A stretch of DNA of 16,379 nucleotides, from assembly GCA_028290305.1 (NCBI GenBank), contig JAQGKC010000100.1:1-16379 (forward strand), in the 5' to 3' direction. Source of the DNA: Bradyrhizobium sp. Lineage in GTDB: Bacteria > Pseudomonadota > Alphaproteobacteria > Rhizobiales > Xanthobacteraceae. Under the pieces are notes generated by a model. It saw only the letters and a program-made list of their open reading frames with translations, did no database searches and had not been told where the DNA came from. The number at the start of each line of letters is the position of its first letter. Within the stretch, counting starts at the first letter, position 1. Below, in pieces: positions 1 through 7,768 of this stretch. The position numbers and the translations under genes are program-made.

Positions 1-38
1 GTTGAAAAGAAAGGAAAATGCGCTAGTTCTATGGTACG
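1..38. repeat. 38-bp direct terminal repeat, left copy
   Basis: Bases 1-38 are identical to 16342-16379, the last bases of the window. The match stops exactly at the window ends, as expected for the overlap left when a circular molecule is written out linearly. A unit repeated in tandem, or a contig ended at a repeat, would give the same picture. Nothing in the repeat itself looks like a tRNA end or a transposon end. Confidence 0.9.
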
Positions 39-101
39 GATCATTTCTCGGCCCAAGAATCGATTGGACCGACTGGAACTACAAAAGTGATTGAAAACAA
101 G

Positions 102-179
102 ATGTTAGACAGACGCTTCGCTGTGGCCCCCTTGATGGATTGGACCGGGACATCTCAAAAAGCGAAGCGCAATCAGTAG
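102..179 (+). pseudogene. dusA: dusA 5' fragment (25 codons), probable attachment-site sequence
   Basis: The frame begins ATG at 102 and stops at TAG 177-179. It reads MLDRRFAVAPLMDW followed by T and then unrelated residues. The RRF-VAP-MDWT block is the conserved N-terminus of tRNA-dihydrouridine synthase A, where DRHCR or similar normally follows; similarity ends near base 147-150. The 5' end of dusA is an established integration target for a family of tyrosine recombinases on alpha- and gammaproteobacterial islands. The likely role is element-borne DNA that restores the start of host dusA after integration, not a functional gene here. No strong ribosome-binding site precedes the ATG. The identification rests on a short motif read by eye. 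Confidence 0.72.
114..169. repeat. 9-bp perfect inverted repeat over the dusA fragment
   Basis: CGCTTCGCT at 114-122 is matched by its reverse complement AGCGAAGCG at 161-169, with 38 nt between. One arm lies inside the dusA-like block and the other just beyond the point where dusA similarity ends. It could be a pair of recombinase-binding sites or a chance match. The spacer is too long for a classical core-site pair. Confidence 0.45.
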
Positions 180-346
180 TTAAGTAAAGTCGCCTTCACA
201 GGTGCAGTACCAAATGCAGTACCGATCAACAGCCACGATCCTATTTGGTCAAACCGGACCAAAGGAAGGTGCGAAGCAGGCGTAGCTCCGTGGTCCTGAA
301 GACCAGCAAGCGTTGCATCAGGCCTCTTCATAGGCCAGGCAATCGA
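173..346 (-). other. Gene-free interval with a possible integrase C-terminal remnant
   Basis: No complete gene is visible between the dusA fragment and the stop of the regulator at 347. On the minus strand, a frame ending at TGA (173-175) reads IGTAFGTAPVKATLLNY. Its GTA-F-GTA pattern recalls the C-terminal tails of some island tyrosine integrases, and integrases of dusA-targeting elements usually sit beside the attachment site. No catalytic Arg, His or Tyr motif is present, so this is at most a tail left after deletion. Confidence 0.2.
203..223. repeat. Two TGCAGTACC direct repeats, possible integrase arm-type sites (right side)
   Basis: TGCAGTACC occurs at 203-211 and again at 215-223, with AAA between, giving a 12-bp period. 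Related copies occur on the other side of the dusA fragment across the circular join: GGTACTGC (inverted) at 16244-16251 and GCAGTAC at 16275-16281. Short repeated motifs on both sides of a core resemble the arm-type sites of phage and island attP sequences. The function is inferred. Confidence 0.45.
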
Positions 347-3199
347 TTAGCACTGGGCCTGGAGCGCGCTCGCCGAATTCCAGGTGTGGGAGCGGCGGCC
401 ATCGGGAAATGATGACATAGCGGCGTCCAGTATGTGCCTCGCCTCCTGCCGGCGCTGGTCTTCCAGCAACGTTTCAGCAAGGTCGACTGCGATCTTCAAC
501 TCCCACGCATGAGCACCTTGCCGACGCGCAAGCGAAAGTGCCGCTGTCAGCTCCTTCTCGGTGGATGACTTTGTCCCGGAGAGAAGATGCGTCTGGACTC
601 GAATGAACTCAGGGGCAGACCAGTGGCCCTCATGACTCGTTTGCATCAAAAAACTGACGTCGATTGCATCCGTATCGATGCGGTTGCGGGTGGCATTGGA
701 GGTAAGGAGCATATCGGCCAGAAGAGTCGAATATCCGGGGTCGAAATCTATCCGACCAAGCGAAGCCATAACGACGGCGATGTGGTCGCACGAACTCTCT
801 GATGCACCCCGCTTTGCCGCTGACCAGGCCTCGAATATCTCGCCATATATTCTCCAGAAGCCGAGGCCGTGCTTTGACGCTGCGCTTATCAGCGATATTG
901 CTCCTTGGGCAACAGGTTCGCTTTCGCCGTTCAGCGCATGGACCATGCACCAGCCTTCCGCGAAGGCGCAGCAAAGAGTGCAGGCGTGGTCCAGCGCGCG
1001 AGCTTCATCGAGCGCGACGGAGGCGGTTTCCATCGCATCGCTGGAGTAACCCTGGACCCATAAAATTCGCGAGAGGAAGGCCAGACCGGCCACGTGTTGA
1101 TCTAGGCCAAAACGAAAGGCTTGAGCAGGGTGCCCGGCCTCGTACCATTTTAATGACGCTTCGATCAGCGACCGCGCCTCTGCGTGTTCTCCGAGGAAGT
1201 GTCGAGAAACACCGGCGATCCGTTGGCCGGCGGCAAGCCCCTCGAAGTCACCCGCTGACCTAGACAGATTCATCATCTCCGTCGCGTGTGTTAGCGAATC
1301 CGAATATTGACCGCAACGAAGATGATAGAGCCACAGCCCGTAGTGAGCCTGAAGCTGAACTTCCTTGTCCAACAGGACGTCAGCGAGTTCGCAGGCACGG
1401 GTCCAGGCTGCTCGTGTCTGGGGCACTGGTCCTTTTGCCCAGCTTAGTGCGGTGCCGAGCGCTGATTGGAGAGCCATCTCCTCGACAGGAGGAATTGTGG
1501 CGTGGGAAGCCTGAACGTCGAGAACGAAAGTGAGTCGTCGTTGGCATTCGTCGTGCAGCGAAAGTTGAATCCAATAGGGCGCGGAGTTCGCCAGGATTGC
1601 GATGCCAGCCCTCTTGTCTCCTTCAGATGAGAAGGCCCAATCTAAAGCGGCCCGGATATCATCGATGTCGTGCGCATAGGTTTGCCGCCAATGTTCGCTG
1701 GGGAACGTCTTCCAGTCCCTTGCCGCCTGCCGGGCAACCCCCGCGAAGAAGGCGGCGTGGCGCTCTGCCGTCGATGCGACCTCGCCGCTGTCCGCCAGCT
1801 TTTCGAGAGCGTAGAAGCGAATTGTTTCGAGAAACCGATACAGCGGAGCGGACCCGGCGACATCCGAGAGAAGCAGTGATTTCGCTACCAGGTCGGCGAG
1901 CAGGTCGGTGACGCGCCACGCCTCTTCATGCTCGGGGGCTGCGATATGTTGCGCTGCGTCCGCGGAGAAATGTAGCGGGAAGACGGCCAGTCGGCGGAAC
2001 AGGCGGCGCTCATCGTCGTCGAGCAGACTGTGGCTCCAATCCACGGTCGCCCTGAGGGTACGATGACGAGGCAAAGCAGTGCGGCGCCCCGCTGTCAGCA
2101 GCTTGAACCGGTCGTCGAGTCCAGCCAGCACGCCTCTTAGACCGAGGGCGGAAACCCGCGCGGCTGCCAGTTCCAAGGCAAGCGGCATTCCGTCGAGCCG
2201 TCGACAGATTGCGCCCACATCGGCAGCGTTTGCGTCTCCGAATTCGAAATCATAGGAGTTGGCGGAGGCGCGTTCGACGAAGAGTTGCACGGCGGAGTGA
2301 GAAAGCGCCGCTTCGGCCGTCTCCTTATCTATCGAAGGAACCGAGAGCGGTGCGAGTCGATAGACATGTTCACCCGTGGCGTCTAGCGGTTCTTGGGCCG
2401 TCACCAAAATGTGCAAATTTGCGGCGTTCGTCAGCAGAGTTTCCACGGTCTCCGCGATAGGATCTGCGAGTTGTTCACAATTATCGATAATTAACAGGAC
2501 ATGCTTGTTCTGGACGTAGGATTGAGTCTGTTCGACGACGTCGGCGGCGGACGAGGGGGCACGTAAAGCCGTCGCGATTGTTGGCCATACCAAGCTATGT
2601 TCCGCCACCCGGGCCATTTCGGCCAGGTACACGCCGTCGCGAAAGTCTTCGCGCAAGCGCCTGCCTACTTCGATGGCCAGGCGCGTCTTGCCAATCCCGC
2701 CGGGCCCGACCAAGGTGACGTAACGGTGATCTCCGATCAGGGACTTGATTTCGGATAACTCGCGCACGCGACCCAAAAGAGATGTGACCGGATGTGGCAA
2801 TTCCGGGGAGGACGATTTTGTCTCCCGTTCCGGGGGCAGAAATCCTGCGTCACCGGCTACTGCTAAGCGATATCCTCGTCCGAACTCGGTTGAGATCATG
2901 TCTCGATTGGGACCCAGCGCCTTTCTGATGGCTGATATCTGGGCCTGCAGATTGTTCTCCTCGACGACGACGCCCGCCCATACCCTCTCGATCAGATCAT
3001 CCTTGCTGACGACTTCGCCATTGGCCTCCAGGAGTGTACACAGAACATCGAACGCGCGAGGTCCCAACTCGATTTTGTTGCCGTCTCGCAACAACAACCG
3101 GAGCTTGGGGAAGATCCTGTAACGACCGAAATGGATGGCTCGATCCGGCGAGGGCGGAGCGGGATCGGCCTCATCTGTTCTCGGCTTGATCAATTCCAT
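347..3199 (-). CDS. Winged-helix transcriptional regulator with NTPase domain and helical-repeat C-terminus
   Basis: The 950-aa protein has three parts. Residues about 22-114 form an OmpR/PhoB-type winged helix (RAFDVL, then FGRGYRL at its end). An AfsR/MalT-like ATPase follows, with Walker A GPGGIGKT at 165-172, Walker B-like LLIIDN at 235-240 and GMPLALELAA at 337-346. The C-terminal half is helical and probably TPR-like. Such proteins are cytoplasmic signal-responsive regulators, usually activators. ATG at 3199 is chosen; GGAGGAG lies about 13 nt upstream. An in-frame TTG at 3259 would add 20 residues. The gene is divergent from the dioxygenase operon at 3639 and may control it. The ligand is unknown. 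The frame is intact and full length for this family, which is common in Bradyrhizobium-like genomes. Confidence 0.9.
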   Translation of the reverse strand: MELIKPRTDEADPAPPSPDRAIHFGRYRIFPKLRLLLRDGNKIELGPRAFDVLCTLLEANGEVVSKDDLIERVWAGVVVEENNLQAQISAIRKALGPNRDMISTEFGRGYRLAVAGDAGFLPPERETKSSSPELPHPVTSLLGRVRELSEIKSLIGDHRYVTLVGPGGIGKTRLAIEVGRRLREDFRDGVYLAEMARVAEHSLVWPTIATALRAPSSAADVVEQTQSYVQNKHVLLIIDNCEQLADPIAETVETLLTNAANLHILVTAQEPLDATGEHVYRLAPLSVPSIDKETAEAALSHSAVQLFVERASANSYDFEFGDANAADVGAICRRLDGMPLALELAAARVSALGLRGVLAGLDDRFKLLTAGRRTALPRHRTLRATVDWSHSLLDDDERRLFRRLAVFPLHFSADAAQHIAAPEHEEAWRVTDLLADLVAKSLLLSDVAGSAPLYRFLETIRFYALEKLADSGEVASTAERHAAFFAGVARQAARDWKTFPSEHWRQTYAHDIDDIRAALDWAFSSEGDKRAGIAILANSAPYWIQLSLHDECQRRLTFVLDVQASHATIPPVEEMALQSALGTALSWAKGPVPQTRAAWTRACELADVLLDKEVQLQAHYGLWLYHLRCGQYSDSLTHATEMMNLSRSAGDFEGLAAGQRIAGVSRHFLGEHAEARSLIEASLKWYEAGHPAQAFRFGLDQHVAGLAFLSRILWVQGYSSDAMETASVALDEARALDHACTLCCAFAEGWCMVHALNGESEPVAQGAISLISAASKHGLGFWRIYGEIFEAWSAAKRGASESSCDHIAVVMASLGRIDFDPGYSTLLADMLLTSNATRNRIDTDAIDVSFLMQTSHEGHWSAPEFIRVQTHLLSGTKSSTEKELTAALSLARRQGAHAWELKIAVDLAETLLEDQRRQEARHILDAAMSSFPDGRRSHTWNSASALQAQC

Positions 3200-3638
3200 G
3201 ATAAGGGCGTTGCTCCTCCGGGCGACGGGGCTCTGGGCCTGAGTTCCGATTGCCGACAAGAGCTTACGAGCATTTTCTTCGCTATCAACTTTCTTTTAAC
3301 AAAGCTTTGATCTTGCGAAGATATTTCGTTGACCTGCCGGTTCCATGGAGCCGCGGGGAGATAGTGGCCGAATCCACTTCGCCGGAAGGTTGGCGAAGAC
3401 ACGTCCATTCGCCAGCGCCAGAAAGTGCGTTCGGCCAACGCGCAGCCATATGGGTGCGAGCGGCCGTTCGTTCAAACCCAGATTGCGGGCGCTGCCGATG
3501 ACGCTTTTTCAGACGTCTGAAAGGCAACCACATAGAATCTGGAGGCCGGGCGGCCGAGTGTAGCCCGACGGTAACCAAGAGCCGTCCGGGAGAGTTGGCA
3601 TGACCAACCCTCAGCTATAACTCGGGAGGGCCAGAGGC
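3200..3638. promoter_or_regulatory. Divergent intergenic region between the regulator and the dioxygenase operon
   Basis: About 440 bp separate the divergent starts. I see no convincing gene; the short frames here lack ribosome-binding sites and family resemblance. The region contains a 16-bp perfect palindrome (3507-3522) and a smaller inverted repeat, GTTGG-CATGA-CCAAC (3594-3608), just ahead of the dioxygenase ribosome-binding site. It probably carries promoters for both directions, but I cannot place -35/-10 boxes with confidence. Confidence 0.5.
3507..3522. promoter_or_regulatory. 16-bp perfect palindrome, candidate operator
   Basis: TTTCAGACGTCTGAAA is fully self-complementary with no loop, so it suits a dimeric DNA-binding protein better than a terminator hairpin. 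It lies 117 bp upstream of the dioxygenase start and about 310 bp upstream of the regulator start. The 950-aa regulator is the nearest candidate binder; this is inference. Confidence 0.5.
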
Positions 3639-4478
3639 GTGGCAGAAATCGTCGCAGTTTATGCGGTGCCCCACACGCCGAGCTTCGTCGTTGAGGTGCA
3701 GCTCGAGGGGGAGCGTTCGGAAACCGCTCAATTTTTCTCGAAGATTCGGTCACATCTCGAAGCCTCCAAGCCGGATCTGATCCTCACGGTCAACAATGAC
3801 CACTTCAACACCTTCTTTTTCGACAATTGGCCAACCTACGCGATCGGCACGGCGGAACGTACGGCAGGCCCGAACGATCAGACGCCAGGCATGCCTTGGT
3901 ACGAGTTGACGGTAGATGGCGCGGCCGCGCGTTACATCCTGCGTTTCCTGATTGAGGACGGATTCGATTTCACCTCCTCCTTGGAGTTCGAGATCGACCA
4001 TGGAGCCCTGGTGCCGCTTCATTTCATGACTCCGGCAATGGAACTCCCGATCGTTCCGATCTTCATCAACTGCGTTGTGCCGCCATTGCCGTCCGCGGCA
4101 CGCTGCTACGCCCTTGGCCGCTCGATCGCCAAGGCTATTCGGTCGTTGAAAACAGCGAGCCGCGTGGCGATCGTTGCCAGTGGTTCACTCAGTCTGGAAA
4201 TCGGAGGACCGCGGGCTGACTTGGGCAAGACCTTTGGAGTGCCTGATCCAGCCTGGGCCAGATGGATTCTCGAGCGCATCCAATCTTGCGAACACGGCGA
4301 GCTGATCGAGGCAGCGAGCGAAGCCCGCATGCTGGAGGCCGGAAACGTCGGTGGAGAGCTGCTCAACTGGATCGTGGCTCTGGGCATTATCGGTCCGTCG
4401 GTGCCCACCCTGCTAATCAACCAGCCGGAACTCGGCAACGCCTTCGCGGCCTGGAGCGTAGAGGGCGAAGGCTCATGA
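3639..4478 (+). CDS. LigB-like (class III) extradiol ring-cleavage dioxygenase, catalytic-type subunit
   Basis: The 279-aa protein belongs to the LigB superfamily of non-haem Fe(II) extradiol dioxygenases, which open catechol-type rings. The expected metal ligands are present: His12 (VPHTPSF), His55 (NNDHFNTFF) and Glu240 (NVGGELLNW). His121 (DHGALVPL) also matches. The position of the catalytic acid/base His, normally in a G-L-S-H block, is Leu186 here (SGSLSLEIGG). The enzyme may therefore belong to a subfamily with different chemistry. The GTG start at 3639 is supported by GGGAGGG at 3624-3630. It overlaps the LigA-like gene by ATGA, so the two are translationally coupled. Substrate unknown; protocatechuate, gallate or aminophenol-type compounds are family precedents only. 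Confidence 0.85.
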   Translation: MAEIVAVYAVPHTPSFVVEVQLEGERSETAQFFSKIRSHLEASKPDLILTVNNDHFNTFFFDNWPTYAIGTAERTAGPNDQTPGMPWYELTVDGAAARYILRFLIEDGFDFTSSLEFEIDHGALVPLHFMTPAMELPIVPIFINCVVPPLPSAARCYALGRSIAKAIRSLKTASRVAIVASGSLSLEIGGPRADLGKTFGVPDPAWARWILERIQSCEHGELIEAASEARMLEAGNVGGELLNWIVALGIIGPSVPTLLINQPELGNAFAAWSVEGEGS

Positions 4479-4741
4479 ACGTTTATCTCGTCCACAAGCT
4501 CTGCCGCCGCGTGCTGCACGACAGACAGTTCAGGAAGCTCATTCTAGAGAAGCCGGAGGCGGCAGTCTCCTCGATGCCTTTCAGTGACGATGAACGCGCA
4601 GTCTTGTTAGCCGGCGACGTGGCGCGGCTGCATCGGGAAGGCTCATCGGCGTTTTTGCTGCTCATCCTTTGCCGGTTCGAAGTCTTCGGGTTGAAGCTTC
4701 CGATCTTCAACCGCCGCATGCGCACGGGTTCTTCCGAATGA
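4475..4741 (+). CDS. LigA-like small subunit of extradiol dioxygenase
   Basis: The 88-aa protein starts at ATG 4475 within the ATGA overlap with the LigB-like stop. It shows the LigA pattern: an N-terminal helix (VHKLCRRVLHD), then FSDDERAVLLAGDVARLH and a C-terminal block ending FEVFGLK. In LigAB enzymes the small alpha subunit packs against LigB and caps the active site. At 88 residues it is shorter than the LigA of protocatechuate 4,5-dioxygenase, so it is probably a minimal alpha-subunit domain. Gene order and coupling support an alpha/beta pair with the preceding protein. It has no catalytic residues of its own. Confidence 0.82.
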   Translation: MNVYLVHKLCRRVLHDRQFRKLILEKPEAAVSSMPFSDDERAVLLAGDVARLHREGSSAFLLLILCRFEVFGLKLPIFNRRMRTGSSE

Positions 4742-4892
4742 GGCCGATACGCACGGAGGCTCCGAAACAGGGTTGCGCTGACGGCGATTTAGCGACCTTC
4801 GCGCAGAAGGAAGGTGTGTGGCGCGGACGTCATTGAGGCCGCGTGAAAATATCGAAATCATAAACAGCAAAAACGATGGGGAGGAGAATAAC

Positions 4893-6182
4893 GTGCAGAA
4901 AAAGGAAATGGAGTCGGGCGAGATAGGGATCGTTCAGAAGCGAGCGCTGCTCAGCAGTTTTATCGGCTGGATGTTCGATGAGTTCGAGACCAGCACACTT
5001 ATCCTCGTCGGCAGTGCTGCAATGGTTTCCCTCCTTCCGGACTCGGACCCGGACCAAATTCGCTTCGCGGTCGGGACAGCGCTCGGAGGTACGCTGATGG
5101 GCTGGGCGGTAGGCGGGACGATTGGCAGCATCATGGCCGACTATGTTGGTCGCAAAAAAATGCTGATGATCTCGATCGTCGGCTATTGCGTCTTCACTGC
5201 GTTCACGGCGCTTAGCCAGTCGGTCATGATGCTTATCGCGCTGCGGTTCCTTACCGGTATGTTCCTCGGAACCGAATGGAGCACGGGCACGGCCCTCGTT
5301 GCGGAGACATGGCCGGCTTCTGCGCGGGCCAAGGCGCTTGGTTTCATGCAATCCGGATACGGCTTCGGGTTTTTTCTGGCTGCCGGTCTTTGGCTGCTCA
5401 TCCAACCCTACGCGGGGCCTGAAGGATGGCGCCTGATGTTCGTCATCGGCGTACTTCCGGCGGTCCTGGTGATCTATATTCGAAGGCAAGTGCCGGAATC
5501 GAAGCTGTGGCTGGAAGCGGTGGCGAAGCACGCGGGCGTCAATTATGAAGGCCCAGCGCGCAAGCTCACACTTGTCGCGATGTTCGAAGACAAGGGCGCC
5601 TTCGCCACCGTGCTCGCGGTTCTCATAATCGCTTCCGTGACGGTTTCCGTCTTTTACGGCATCACCGCATTGACTGGACCATATATCGGCGCCATCGCGG
5701 CAAAGCAGGGCCTGGTGGCTTCCGCATGGGCAAGCATCAGCGCGCTTGTCTACAATGGCGGCTCCATTCTCGGCTACATGACCGCGGGATTCATTGCGGA
5801 TGCGATTGGGCGGAAGCCCTACATGTATCTGTCGTTCCTTGGGGCGATCTTGTCGGGCTTGCTGATGTATGTCGCGCCGCAAACCCTGACGGTCGCTTTG
5901 ATCTGCGTCTTCATCCTCGGCATATTTACGCTTGGCGTATTCTCGTGGATGCCGATCTATCTGCCCGAGCTGTTCCACACCCGTGTTCGCTCGACGGCCG
6001 CCGGCGTCATCTTCAACCTGGCGCGCTTGGTCGCCTTTCCACTGCCGATCCTCACAGCGTTCTTGTTCTCGAGCCTCGGAGGCTACCCGTCCACGGTGCT
6101 CGGCCTCACCCTGCTGTATGTGATCGCAATAATCGCGCTCATGACGCTTCCGGAGACGAAGGGCAAGGCCCTTCCGGCGTGA
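4893..6182 (+). CDS. MFS transporter, probable organic/aromatic acid:H+ symporter
   Basis: The 429-aa integral inner-membrane protein has about 12 hydrophobic segments and two MFS loop signatures, DYVGRKK at 83-89 and DAIGRK at 303-308. An acidic GWMFDEFET motif lies in the first membrane segment, and the protein ends PETKG. This fits the sugar/aromatic-acid symporter branches, and the place between dioxygenase and SDR genes suggests uptake of their substrate. GTG at 4893 is chosen because GGGGAGGAG sits 6 nt upstream; an in-frame GTG at 4818 has no such site and would add 25 polar residues. The gene follows the LigA-like gene by 151 bp with no visible terminator, so it may share its transcript. 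Confidence 0.88.
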   Translation: MQKKEMESGEIGIVQKRALLSSFIGWMFDEFETSTLILVGSAAMVSLLPDSDPDQIRFAVGTALGGTLMGWAVGGTIGSIMADYVGRKKMLMISIVGYCVFTAFTALSQSVMMLIALRFLTGMFLGTEWSTGTALVAETWPASARAKALGFMQSGYGFGFFLAAGLWLLIQPYAGPEGWRLMFVIGVLPAVLVIYIRRQVPESKLWLEAVAKHAGVNYEGPARKLTLVAMFEDKGAFATVLAVLIIASVTVSVFYGITALTGPYIGAIAAKQGLVASAWASISALVYNGGSILGYMTAGFIADAIGRKPYMYLSFLGAILSGLLMYVAPQTLTVALICVFILGIFTLGVFSWMPIYLPELFHTRVRSTAAGVIFNLARLVAFPLPILTAFLFSSLGGYPSTVLGLTLLYVIAIIALMTLPETKGKALPA

Positions 6183-6223
6183 CGACCAAACCTTTGTGAC
6201 ACAACATCTACTTGGAGAGAAAG

Positions 6224-7030
6224 ATGGATCTTGAAATCTCGGGACGCGTTGCCGTTGTGACTGGCGCGAGCGCGGGTATTGGCCTTGCGGTGGCCCGGGA
6301 ATTCCTCGCCAACAATGTAGCCGTTGTGATCGCGGCGCGGGATGTTTCGCGGCTGAGAGCCGCCGAAGCGGTGCTCCTGGAGCAAAGGGGTGCGAAGGTC
6401 GCATCAATCGCGGTCGATGTTTCCGCGTCGGACGCCGCCGAACTCATCGTCGATAAAGCGATTACGACGTTCGGCTCGCTCGACATCCTCGTCAACAACG
6501 CGGGCAGGGCTCACGCGGGTGGCCTCATGAATTCGACCGAGGAGGATTGGACCGAAATGACGACCGTCAAGCTGACCTCGATGCGCAGACTGTGTAAAGC
6601 GGCAATCCCTCATATGCAGAAAAATCGGTGGGGCCGGATCGTCAACATGTCGTCGATCGGTGGCATCTACCCCAATCCGAAGCTGTTTGTATCCCATGTG
6701 CTTAGCGCAGCCATCAATAACCTGACCAAATCCCTCGCGTTGGAAGTTGCCAAGGACGGTATCCTGGTCAATGCGATCGGAATCGGAGCCGTCGCAACCG
6801 ACAACTGGGCAAACAATATGATTCCGACTGTACGGAGGTTTCGCCCAGAGCTCGCCGGGTTGTCGGATGACGAAGTACTCTCACGTATCTCGGCGGAACT
6901 CACACCGGTTGGTCGCGCTGGCAGCGCAAGAGAAATCGCCGCCATCGCGGCATTCCTCGGTTCTGCCCGAAACGGCTTTGTTACCGGTGATACCATAGAG
7001 GCATCGGGAGGCGCCGACCGATTTATGTAG
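6224..7030 (+). CDS. SDR-family oxidoreductase lacking the canonical catalytic residues
   Basis: The 268-aa Rossmann protein has TGASAGIG at 13-20 (NAD(P) binding), NNAG at 91-94 and NMSS at 141-144 with the catalytic-type Ser. Where classical SDRs have YxxxK, this protein reads S-H-V-L-S (157-161), so Tyr and Lys are both absent. The tetrad Asn is also replaced, by Lys116 in VKL. The C-terminus (GDTIEASGG) is normal and the frame is intact, so this is probably a divergent SDR subfamily. ATG at 6224 follows GGAGAG by 3 nt; the upstream TTG at 6212 is less likely. It lies 41 bp after the MFS gene, probably in the same operon. Cofactor binding is likely; the reaction is unknown. Confidence 0.88.
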   Translation: MDLEISGRVAVVTGASAGIGLAVAREFLANNVAVVIAARDVSRLRAAEAVLLEQRGAKVASIAVDVSASDAAELIVDKAITTFGSLDILVNNAGRAHAGGLMNSTEEDWTEMTTVKLTSMRRLCKAAIPHMQKNRWGRIVNMSSIGGIYPNPKLFVSHVLSAAINNLTKSLALEVAKDGILVNAIGIGAVATDNWANNMIPTVRRFRPELAGLSDDEVLSRISAELTPVGRAGSAREIAAIAAFLGSARNGFVTGDTIEASGGADRFM

Positions 7031-7182
7031 GATCGGTCTTGCGCGTGCCGGAGCGTGCATTGAGGCGTCGCATGCGATTCGAATCGAGCGGTTTTCGGCT
7101 TGCCGACTTCGCAGCAAGGCACAAACGGACTGTAGCTTGGCTGTCAATACGCTCGTTACTCGATTTTTGGCTCGCGCAATGA

Positions 7183-7740
7183 TTAGCTGGTGGGCGCCGT
7201 ACGTTCGGACATTTTAGCCGCCTGGGCTTTGTCACCTGCTGTCGCCTTGAGCTTCTTATCATCCCTCGGCAGCAACATCTCGAATTGCATTCGACCGGGA
7301 GGATAAATGTAGATCATCATCTCGAGCGGGTGGTTCTGCATCGAATAGGTGATTCTCTCCATGCACAGGCAGACATCGTTCGGCGACATGCGCAATGCCG
7401 AGGCATCGAAGTCATCGAGCGCCGTGGTCTTGGTAATGTGCCGCGCTTCCTTGATGACGACGCCCATCCGCTGTTCCAGGATCGAATAGATCGTCTCGTG
7501 CGAATTCCCGTCGTCGGCGAGCATATGTGCGACGCCACTCGTGGAGAGGGGGACGTAGAGCGACACTAGCGCGATGGGTGGGGGACCTTGCGCCAGTCGC
7601 GCTCGGTTCGTCGAGCGCAGGCCGCCGGTGCGTCACTGTTACTATGCGTTTGATAACGTGCTCATTTCCACAGCCGTCATCGATGCGGCGCCTCTGTATC
7701 GCGCCTAGCGCAATGCTTAGTGGCGCGCCAACGCTTGCGT
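7183..7740 (-). pseudogene. GntR/UTRA regulator remnant (frameshifted, no DNA-binding domain)
   Basis: An open stretch on the minus strand (about 7632 down to 7183) encodes most of a UTRA ligand-sensing domain: LYVPLSTSG, then ETIYSILEQRMG, then a tail ending RMQFEMLLPR. In-frame sequence upstream stops at 7633-7635. The domain seems to continue in another frame (GNEHVIKRIVTV) up to about 7740, which implies a frameshift near 7633. No winged-helix sequence follows, so the N-terminal third is missing. A separate 127-aa protein from GTG at 7566 is formally possible. The remnant points away from the ABC operon and abuts its operator, as expected for a former divergent regulator. The pseudogene call is by eye, and the upper boundary is approximate. 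Confidence 0.6.
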
Positions 7741-7768
7741 AAAGTTTGAGCTTTGGAAACGGCCCAAT

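Noticed and set aside
1..38. Terminal repeat as a tRNA-type attachment core or transposon end
   Set aside because: It has no cloverleaf or tRNA 3' sequence, no inverted ends and no neighbouring transposase; assembly overlap of a circle explains it better.
3595..3621. TTGGCA/TATAAC as the dioxygenase promoter
   Set aside because: The spacing is only 15 nt and the start would fall inside the ribosome-binding site, leaving almost no leader.
4830..6407. 525-aa open frame on the minus strand
   Set aside because: It is antisense to the MFS gene, is rich in Arg, Asp, Glu and His, and has no domain or membrane pattern; it is a shadow of the GC-rich coding strand.
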